In this document: positions 31,737-37,564 of the stretch, in pieces
Numbering within the stretch: position 1 is the stretch's first letter
How the letters are laid out: the number at the start of each line of letters is the position of its first letter
Source of the DNA: Candidatus Omnitrophota bacterium
Lineage (GTDB): Bacteria; Omnitrophota; Gorgyraeia; Duberdicusellales; 4484-171
DNA length: 37,564 nucleotides
Direction: 5' to 3'
Assembly: GCA_028703535.1 (NCBI GenBank)
Contig: JAQVMQ010000008.1
Location: 1-37,564, forward strand
Translations under genes and position numbers: made by a program
The notes under the pieces: model-generated
The model's input: the letters and a program-made list of their open reading frames with translations, nothing else
What the model was told of the DNA's origin: nothing
Database searches by the model: none

Positions 31737-33581
31737 TTAGACAGATCCGCCCTTGGCGGAATGTCTTACGTCTTTCTTCCTGTTTTTATTAATAAACCTA
31801 TAGATATTAACGATTGCCGAAGGTGTTATTCCGCTGATATTCAATGCATCCCCTAAAGTGTCAGGCTTATACTTGAACAATAGTCCAACAACTTCATTTG
31901 ACAAAGACGGGACTTTTTTATAATCCATTTTAGGTATCTTTATTCTATGCAGATTCTTTAGCTCTTTGGTCCATATATCTTCGCGTTTTATGAACCCTTC
32001 ATATTTTATCATAATCTCTACTTCCCGCGCTCTCTGACAAGAGCTTCTTTTAAAACCGCATTTCTCTATCACCTCATCATAGGTGACATTAGGCCTTTTA
32101 ATATAATCCATAGCTGAAATTTTTTTATTATTTATATTTATTTTAAAAACCGAAAGCTTCTTTATTTCACGCTTTATTGCAGCCGCTTTTTTCATCACCC
32201 TATCATACTTGACAGAATCTATCAGCCCTAACAAATAGGCCTTATCCGCAAGCCTTATATCCGCGTTACTCTCCCTTATCGATAAACGAAATTCTGAACG
32301 GGAAGTAAACATCCTATACGGCTCATTAACCCCTTTGTTTACCAAATCATCTATTAATACACCGATAAATGACTCTGTACGAGGGAATATTACAGGCTTT
32401 TTATGCTTAACCTTTAACGCGGCATTTATGCCCGCGACCAACCCTTGCGCAGCCGCTTCTTCATAACCCGTTGTACCATTAACCTGGCCCGCAAAAAACA
32501 ACCCTGGAATATTTTTCGACTCCAATCCATAAGTAAGCTCCCTTGCGTCTATTACACCATGCTCAATTCCATATCCGGGTCTTAATATCTTTACCTTCTC
32601 AAGGCCCGGGACAGTTCGGATAAATCTCTCCTGTATATCATACGGTAAAGACGTGGATAATCCGTTAGGATATATCTCTAAAGAATTTGCACCCTCGGGT
32701 TCAATAAAAACCTGATGCCGTATTTTATCCCTAAACCTGACTAGTTTGTCCTCAAGTGAAGGACAATACCTTACCCCGGTGGATTTTATCTTACCGGTAT
32801 ATAAAGGCGACCTATCTAAATTTTTCAAAATTATATTATGTGTTTTTTTATTTGTATAGGTTATATAACAATTTTCTCCCGTGCCGCGTATTTTTTTTGT
32901 ATAAGATGAAAACGGCATAACATCAAACTCAGGTTTTTGCACTTCCATTTTGCTATAATCAATTGTACGCCTATCCAGCCTGGCACAAGTCCCGGTCTTG
33001 AAATGGAAAAATTTAATACCAAGTGCTTTTATCGATTCGCCTAAAGCATCAGCCGAAATCTCATATAGCCGACCTCCGGAAAAATGGTCTAACCCAATAT
33101 GTATTGTACTTTTTAAAAATGTACCCGCACATACAATAACCGTTTTGGCATATATAGTTTGTCCAAAATTAGTAATAACACCTTCAATCTTTTTATTGTC
33201 AACAACGAAACCGGAAACTTCAGCCTGCACGATCTCTATGTTAGGATTATTGATAAGATAAGTTGCCGCTATGCGCGGATACAAATCTTTATCCACCTGG
33301 GCACGGGTTGCCCATACAGCTTTACCTTTACTTCTATTTAAAATGCGATAACTTAACGCCGCTCGGTCAGCTATTCTGGCCATAAGCCCGCCCAACGCGT
33401 CAACTTCACGCACTAAATGGCCTTTAGCTATTCCCCCTATCGCGGGGTTACATGACAGTTTACCTATATTATCGAGCTCAATGGTCAATAATAAAACTTT
33501 AAGTCCCAAATTAGCCGTACTCCATGCAGCCTCAATACCAGCATGTCCTGCGCCGATAACTATACAATCATATTTTTTCAT
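31737..33581 (-). CDS. mnmG: tRNA uridine-5-carboxymethylaminomethyl modification enzyme MnmG
   Basis: MnmG (GidA) works with MnmE to modify the wobble uridine of several tRNAs using FAD. The FAD motif GAGHAGIEAA begins at residue 10, followed by SCNPAIGGIAKGHL (redox Cys), GTGTCARLDRR-like sequence (second Cys) and EIYPNGLSTSLP. At 614 residues it is full length. Its last codons encode HSAKGGSV from an inserted GC-rich palindrome (31746-31760), which probably extended the C-terminus. MnmE is not in the window. It follows gpmA after 57 bases. Confidence 0.96.
   Translation of the reverse strand: MKKYDCIVIGAGHAGIEAAWSTANLGLKVLLLTIELDNIGKLSCNPAIGGIAKGHLVREVDALGGLMARIADRAALSYRILNRSKGKAVWATRAQVDKDLYPRIAATYLINNPNIEIVQAEVSGFVVDNKKIEGVITNFGQTIYAKTVIVCAGTFLKSTIHIGLDHFSGGRLYEISADALGESIKALGIKFFHFKTGTCARLDRRTIDYSKMEVQKPEFDVMPFSSYTKKIRGTGENCYITYTNKKTHNIILKNLDRSPLYTGKIKSTGVRYCPSLEDKLVRFRDKIRHQVFIEPEGANSLEIYPNGLSTSLPYDIQERFIRTVPGLEKVKILRPGYGIEHGVIDARELTYGLESKNIPGLFFAGQVNGTTGYEEAAAQGLVAGINAALKVKHKKPVIFPRTESFIGVLIDDLVNKGVNEPYRMFTSRSEFRLSIRESNADIRLADKAYLLGLIDSVKYDRVMKKAAAIKREIKKLSVFKININNKKISAMDYIKRPNVTYDEVIEKCGFKRSSCQRAREVEIMIKYEGFIKREDIWTKELKNLHRIKIPKMDYKKVPSLSNEVVGLLFKYKPDTLGDALNISGITPSAIVNIYRFINKNRKKDVRHSAKGGSV
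31746..31760. repeat. GC-rich mini-palindrome inside the end of mnmG
   Basis: TCCGCC-CTT-GGCGGA is a perfect 6-bp stem with a 3-base loop, lying in the last eight codons of mnmG. A near-identical element sits just after the last pilin-like gene (1052-1066). It probably belongs to a dispersed repeat family of this genome. Confidence 0.55.
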
Positions 33582-33638
33582 ATAAAAAAAAGATGTCTTT
33601 CAGATAATAATCAGACAAGTATCTGTATCAGATATAAC

Positions 33639-34385
33639 TTACGTCTTCTTTTTTGTCTGATTGGCTACTGAATTTATAGCTTTATTTACTACCTCAGGAT
33701 CACCCAAATAATAATGCCTAATAGGTTTAAGGTTATCATCCAGCTCATATACAAGCGGTATAGCAGTAGGTATATTTAGTTTCACAATTTCCTCATCAGA
33801 AACATTATCAAGATATTTAACTAACGCACGCAAGCTATTACCATGAGCTGCTATAATAACTTTTTTATTTGCTTTAAGTTCAGGCACTATTGTCTCATGC
33901 CAATAAGGTAAAAAGCGTTCGACAGTATCTTTAAGACATTCCGTTAAAGGCACATTATCGCCAAGCTCACTATAGCGAGGGTCATTACCCGGAAATCGTT
34001 CATCGTCACGAGTAAGCGGATTGGGCGGCACATCATAACTTCTACGCCAGATAAGTACCTGCTCATCACCATATTTCTGAGCAGTTTCAATTTTATTTAA
34101 TCCCTGTAACGCACCGTAATGTCTTTCATTCAAACGCCATGTACGATAAACCGGTATCCACATAAGATCCATATGTTCCAAAGTTATCCATAAAGTCTTT
34201 ATCGCGCGTTTAAGCACAGAGGTAAACGCAATATCAAACGTATAGCCTTCTTCTTTAAGCCAACGGCCTGCTCTTTCCGCCTCCTCAACACCTTTCTCGG
34301 AAAGTCCAACATCAGTCCATCCGGTAAACCTGTTCTCCAAATTCCAAATACTTTCGCCATGTCTTAATAAAACCAATTTTATCAT
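33639..34385 (-). CDS. gpmA: 2,3-bisphosphoglycerate-dependent phosphoglycerate mutase
   Basis: GpmA interconverts 3- and 2-phosphoglycerate in glycolysis and gluconeogenesis. The phosphohistidine motif is VLLRHGES (His9), followed by [25 protein letters not shown] and the second histidine in [11 protein letters not shown] start at the ATG at 34383-34385, which has AGGGAG seven bases upstream. The resulting 248 residues match the usual length. A longer frame to 34433 would overlap the LacI gene and lacks a signal. It follows the regulator gene by 10 bases. Confidence 0.96.
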   Translation of the reverse strand: MIKLVLLRHGESIWNLENRFTGWTDVGLSEKGVEEAERAGRWLKEEGYTFDIAFTSVLKRAIKTLWITLEHMDLMWIPVYRTWRLNERHYGALQGLNKIETAQKYGDEQVLIWRRSYDVPPNPLTRDDERFPGNDPRYSELGDNVPLTECLKDTVERFLPYWHETIVPELKANKKVIIAAHGNSLRALVKYLDNVSDEEIVKLNIPTAIPLVYELDDNLKPIRHYYLGDPEVVNKAINSVANQTKKKT

Positions 34386-34395
34386 TTTTTTCTCC

Positions 34396-35403
34396 CTAAG
34401 ATTTTTTATAAAAAGATACCGTATCCCTGACAATAACTTCAGGCTTAAGCATTACCCCGCATTTTTTTTTCATCTTACCGTTCACTATTTCCATCAGCAT
34501 TTTTACACCTTCTTCTGCCATTTCTATTAACGGCTGCCTTACAGTCGTTAACATATAATGGCCGTACGACATAAGCTGATTATCATCAAATCCTATTATG
34601 CTAAGGTCATCGGGTATCTTTATCCCTTTTTCCTCCGCAAATATCAAGACTTCTCTCGCGACCTTATCACTACAACAAAATATAGAACTAGGAAATTTTC
34701 TCAATTCAAACATCTCTTCAAGCGCAATTCTTGTTTCCCTGTCAGAGAAATTAATTATTTTAACCAATTCTTCTTTATAAGGCAAACCCGCTTTTGCTAA
34801 CGCCGCCTTATAACCTTCCAAACGTTCCATAGCACACTGCACACGCAAATCACCCGCCAAATGCACTATATCTCTGTGTCCATGCTGAATAAGAAATTCC
34901 GTGGCATCATATCCACCTTTAAAATTATCTATCGCCACATAAGAGACGTCTATATCTTCTATCTTTTTATTGATAACAACTATAGGCACGTTTTCTCTTG
35001 CCAAACGTCTAAGCTGTTCCATATTTTCAATAACATCAGCAAAGATAATACCTTCAACTAACGAACTGTTATAGCTATCCTTACTGCCGGCTATATGTAA
35101 GTGTAAATCTACACCTCTCTTATTTAACGCGGCAGCAACACCCCGTATAGTTTCCAAAGCATAAAAACTGTAAAAAATATCTTCATAACCCGGGATTATC
35201 AATCCATAAGTATTCATCTTTCCACCGGCAAGACGTCTTGCATAAAGTAACGGCTTATAATTAAGATCTTTAACTATCTGCTCAAGCTTGACACGATTTT
35301 TTCCTTTAACAGAACTCGGATTATTCATGTACCTTGACACCGTCGCGATTGATACCCCTGCTTTTTTTGCTACATCTTTGATCGTTATACTTTTGGTTCT
35401 CAC
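34396..35403 (-). CDS. LacI-family transcriptional regulator
   Basis: Residues 5-27 form the LacI helix-turn-helix ([21 protein letters not shown]), with the hinge region to about 60 ([16 protein letters not shown]). Residues about 62-330 are a periplasmic-binding-protein-like sensor domain ([48 protein letters not shown]). The start is GTG with AGGGGG upstream. The effector cannot be told. Being directly before gpmA, with an operator-like site at the upstream gene's promoter, it may control this operon in response to a sugar or glycolytic signal. That is inference. Confidence 0.93.
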   Translation of the reverse strand: MRTKSITIKDVAKKAGVSIATVSRYMNNPSSVKGKNRVKLEQIVKDLNYKPLLYARRLAGGKMNTYGLIIPGYEDIFYSFYALETIRGVAAALNKRGVDLHLHIAGSKDSYNSSLVEGIIFADVIENMEQLRRLARENVPIVVINKKIEDIDVSYVAIDNFKGGYDATEFLIQHGHRDIVHLAGDLRVQCAMERLEGYKAALAKAGLPYKEELVKIINFSDRETRIALEEMFELRKFPSSIFCCSDKVAREVLIFAEEKGIKIPDDLSIIGFDDNQLMSYGHYMLTTVRQPLIEMAEEGVKMLMEIVNGKMKKKCGVMLKPEVIVRDTVSFYKKS

Positions 35404-35426
35404 CTCGCTACCCCCTTAAAATTAAG

Positions 35427-35452
35427 AAGCGGCACATATCGATGTGCCGCTT
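35427..35452 (-). terminator. Perfect 11-bp hairpin between coiled-coil gene and lacI-type gene
   Basis: AAGCGGCACAT and its exact reverse complement flank a 4-base loop. On the minus strand it is followed by TTCTTAATTTT, a weak U-tract, so partial termination after the coiled-coil gene is likely. Lying 24 bases before the regulator's GTG, it could also be an operator or an mRNA-stabilising stem. Confidence 0.55.
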
Positions 35453-35483
35453 AGATAATCATAATAACACTATAAATAGCTCA

Positions 35484-36653
35484 CTATTTACAGGAAACAA
35501 TATCCCCTTCCTGAATAGAATAATTACCAACAATCGAGCTTATATCAGCTGCCGCTATGTCTTTCCTTACCTCAATAACATCGATAGTCGCAATTTCTTT
35601 TGTACCGCGCAACACAGAGAATTTCATACCAGGTCTGACACCTGTCGTCTCACCTAAATCCATTACAACAAAATTCTCATTCATATTAACGGCTAAAATT
35701 TCGCCACGCAGTCCTTTTAACCCTACAATCTCAGGTTTGATCACTATAGGCGGAAGCTCAACCGACGAATTAGAGTTCACCATTTTACCGCCTTTAATAG
35801 CATATTTAAGGTCGTCCTGTAATTCATCTAAGGCCATTGATTTATCTCTTAAAATGTTATCTATCTCACTGATACGTGTCTCTAAAGATTCTTTTTTGGA
35901 AATGATCTCTTTCAATTTCATCTGGAGATTTTTCTTATCGGCATTAACAACCAATATCTCACGCTTCAACCCGACATTATCACCGCGTAACTTATCCAAT
36001 TCAAGTATAGCCGTCTTGCGGGACTCACGTTCAGCAACAAGATCACGACTCATTATACTCAAAGTACGTTCTTTTATTTTAATAGCATCCGTTAAACGTT
36101 CTTTCTCTTTAGATAGCTCATCTATCTTAATACCAAACTCTTTATTTAACTTAGTAAGCTCAGCTATGTCAGTCTTAGAGTCAAGTAATTCTTTACGCAA
36201 AGTTTCCAGCTGAACTTCAAGATCAGCTTTAGCCCTTACAAAATCTACCCAATATTCTTCAGACCCTTCATTACCCGCATAAGTCTGGCCCATCTGTGTA
36301 GATGCCGATTTTTCAACAACAGCTACTTTAGGTTTAGATTTTAATTTTTCGACTAAAAGATCACGTTCTTCTGTAAGTTGAGTAAATTTCTGATTAAGTG
36401 TGTCTCTTTCCATCTGTATACGGGAAAGCTCAGCACTTATTTTTTCTTTATCTTCTTTTAACTGGCTCTTCTCTTTAGTTATAAGACGGTTCTCGTCCCA
36501 TAAACGTTTTTTCTCCTGCGTAACAGTCTCAACCTGCTTATTCAGATCAAGGTTTTTACTTTTCAACGTGGTATTTTGAGTTGAATAATTATAACAGAGA
36601 AAACCTAACCCGCAGACTACTAAAAAGAAAAATATCGGAATAATTTTATTCAT
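35484..36653 (-). CDS. Membrane-anchored coiled-coil protein
   Basis: A single N-terminal hydrophobic helix (residues 4-24) is followed by a long predicted coiled coil from about residue 28 to 285, rich in Lys/Glu heptads such as KERLTDAIKIKERTLSIM. A small C-terminal beta-rich domain (about 305-389) has LGETTGVRPGMKFSVLRG and a closing QEGDIVSC. That domain resembles C-terminal modules of envelope proteins with a V-LG-GVRPGM pattern, but I cannot name a family. Likely topology: anchored in the inner membrane with the coil in the periplasm. It has its own strong promoter. Its function is unknown; a structural or spacer role in the envelope is plausible. Confidence 0.75.
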   Translation of the reverse strand: MNKIIPIFFFLVVCGLGFLCYNYSTQNTTLKSKNLDLNKQVETVTQEKKRLWDENRLITKEKSQLKEDKEKISAELSRIQMERDTLNQKFTQLTEERDLLVEKLKSKPKVAVVEKSASTQMGQTYAGNEGSEEYWVDFVRAKADLEVQLETLRKELLDSKTDIAELTKLNKEFGIKIDELSKEKERLTDAIKIKERTLSIMSRDLVAERESRKTAILELDKLRGDNVGLKREILVVNADKKNLQMKLKEIISKKESLETRISEIDNILRDKSMALDELQDDLKYAIKGGKMVNSNSSVELPPIVIKPEIVGLKGLRGEILAVNMNENFVVMDLGETTGVRPGMKFSVLRGTKEIATIDVIEVRKDIAAADISSIVGNYSIQEGDIVSCK

Positions 36654-36681
36654 TAAAACCCCCTTTTAATATTTCAATAAA

Positions 36682-36710
36682 ATTATAACAATACATATTT
36701 ATATTGTAAA
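36682..36710 (-). promoter_or_regulatory. Strong promoter of the coiled-coil gene
   Basis: TTTACA (36705-36710) and TATAAT (36682-36687) are 17 bases apart on the minus strand. AAAAGGGGG lies shortly before the ATG as ribosome site. The promoter probably also serves the regulator, gpmA and mnmG when the hairpin at 35427 is read through. Confidence 0.65.
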
Positions 36711-36720
36711 GCGTTTTCTA
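36705..36720. promoter_or_regulatory. LacI-type operator candidate over the -35 box
   Basis: TGTAAAGCGTTTTCTA has the AAA-n-CG-n-TTT core around a central CG that is typical of LacI/CcpA-family operators, though the outer bases are only partly symmetric. It overlaps the -35 of the coiled-coil gene promoter, the position for repression by the regulator encoded downstream. Confidence 0.35.
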
Positions 36721-36722
36721 TT

Positions 36723-37564
36723 TTATGATTGTTCAATTTTATATTTTTGTTTTTTTATTTCGTCATTAGGCTGTGATTTCCATCTTTTATGTATCCAACT
36801 CCACTGTTCCGGAACAAATCTTATCCAACTTTCTATTATCCCGGTAAGCGTTATAACATTCTTTAATATGGTTTCATTTTTATCGTCGCATAATATCATG
36901 TCATGCTCTTTTTCAAACTTAATGTAATGCTTTAACTTATTATCTTTCTCAACTCTATACATATAGCCCGGAACAATCGGTGCCCCTGATCTCAACGCAA
37001 AGACCACAGCACCAACAGGCGTCGCCGCGAGCTTACCGAAAAACTTCACCCATACCCCGCCTGTCCCAAAGTTCTGATCCATTTGTATTATTATAATTTC
37101 GTTATTCCTTAAAGATCTCAAAATATTAGAAATACATTCTTTGCGTGGATATGAATGTATTGTCTTCATCCCGCATTTTTCTCGTAACGTAGCTAAATAC
37201 TTTTCAGCTTTAGGGTCACGCATCGGCCGTGCGACTATATTTACATTATATCCTGATTTAGCCATCATAAGACTCATAAGCGGGAAATTACCCATATGTC
37301 CGGTAACAACAATAACACCTTTACCTTTTTTAAGAGCATTTCTTAAATTCTCTTCATTTTCAAAATATATATTGTCAAATTTATCGGGGTTTTTAGAGAA
37401 TTTCAAAAGCTCAAAGGCACACTGCCCCATAAAAATAAAACTGTCTCTTATTATTTTCTTCTTTTCATCAATAGTTTTTTCAGGATAAGCAATTGTCAGA
37501 CTTTCCATAGCATTCTTCGTATGTTTGGAAACAAAAAATGAGACTAGCCTGCCTAAAAAACCTC
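36723..37564 (-). CDS. lpxL: LpxL/HtrB-type lipid A acyltransferase, partial at the 5' end
   Basis: The frame is open to the right edge (upstream codons read GFLGRLVSFFVSKHTKNA before the first in-frame ATG at 37508), so the start lies outside the window. The sequence has the family layout: GVIVVTGHMGNFPLMSLMM, NIVARPMRDPKAEKYL, IIIQMDQNFGTGGVWVKFFGK with PVGAVVFALRSGAPIVPGYMYR, and EQWSWIHKRWKSQP near the end. The catalytic HxxxxE motif reads HMGNFP, with Pro where Glu is expected. It may be a natural variant subfamily or have altered activity. With msbA and lpxB nearby, secondary acylation of lipid A is the likely role. Confidence 0.85.
   Translation of the reverse strand, partial: GFLGRLVSFFVSKHTKNAMESLTIAYPEKTIDEKKKIIRDSFIFMGQCAFELLKFSKNPDKFDNIYFENEENLRNALKKGKGVIVVTGHMGNFPLMSLMMAKSGYNVNIVARPMRDPKAEKYLATLREKCGMKTIHSYPRKECISNILRSLRNNEIIIIQMDQNFGTGGVWVKFFGKLAATPVGAVVFALRSGAPIVPGYMYRVEKDNKLKHYIKFEKEHDMILCDDKNETILKNVITLTGIIESWIRFVPEQWSWIHKRWKSQPNDEIKKQKYKIEQS

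Noticed and set aside
34386-34433. Longer N-terminus for GpmA
   Set aside because: It would overlap the regulator gene; the ATG at 34385 has a good ribosome site and gives the normal length.

Overview
The window is AT-rich bacterial chromosome, almost entirely coding and almost entirely on the minus strand. Lipid A genes (lpxB, an lpxL-type acyltransferase, an MsbA-like exporter), a lipobox protein and type IV pilin-like proteins indicate a Gram-negative (diderm) cell. The gene neighbourhoods (ptsN-ptsH-ptsI-nucleotidyltransferase-pheA-hisC-tyrA-cmk-lepA-lepB; recA next to degP-recX-alaS-his-rplM-rpsI) resemble those I associate with Candidatus Omnitrophota. That assignment is inference from memory of gene order and was not computed.

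Layout, left to right. (1) 1-1070: the start of a ribB gene running off the left edge, then about 760 bases without genes but with several strong dyads and a terminator. (2) 1071-3160: three small genes for pilin-like secretion or pilus proteins; the last-transcribed one carries a beta-helix-like C-terminal half. (3) 3478-12078: one compact minus-strand run, degP-recX-alaS-hisD-hisB-hisH-hisA-rplM-rpsI, with an extra promoter inside the end of hisA for the two ribosomal protein genes. (4) 12240-13253: recA behind a perfect-consensus promoter. (5) 13489-24474: a long minus-strand run, ptsN-like EIIA, ptsH, ptsI, a nucleotidyltransferase, pheA, hisC, tyrA, cmk, lepA, lepB, a glycine-zipper lipoprotein, pgsA and plsY. 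(6) 24579-25862: tRNA-Gly, tRNA-Leu, two identical 256-bp tandem repeats and tRNA-Lys, with the repeats abutting the 3' end of tRNA-Lys. (7) 25872-28496: rpsB-tsf-pyrH-frr. (8) 28610-31662: msbA and lpxB, divergent, with interleaved mirrored promoters. (9) 31737-37564: lpxL-type gene (cut by the right edge), a membrane-anchored coiled-coil protein, a LacI-family regulator, gpmA and mnmG.

Functionally this is mostly housekeeping: translation (S2, S9, L13, EF-Ts, RRF, EF4, AlaRS, three tRNAs, MnmG), histidine and aromatic amino acid synthesis, phospholipid and lipid A synthesis, export, recombination, and a PTS phosphorelay without any sugar permease in view. I see no CRISPR array, prophage, restriction system or complete transposon. 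The most unusual structure is the tandem repeat anchored on the tRNA-Lys acceptor end. Next come the mirrored msbA/lpxB promoter, the pilin/beta-helix chimera, the lipoprotein with a zinc-ribbon tail, and two genes (rplM, ptsN) whose best promoters predict almost leaderless mRNAs.
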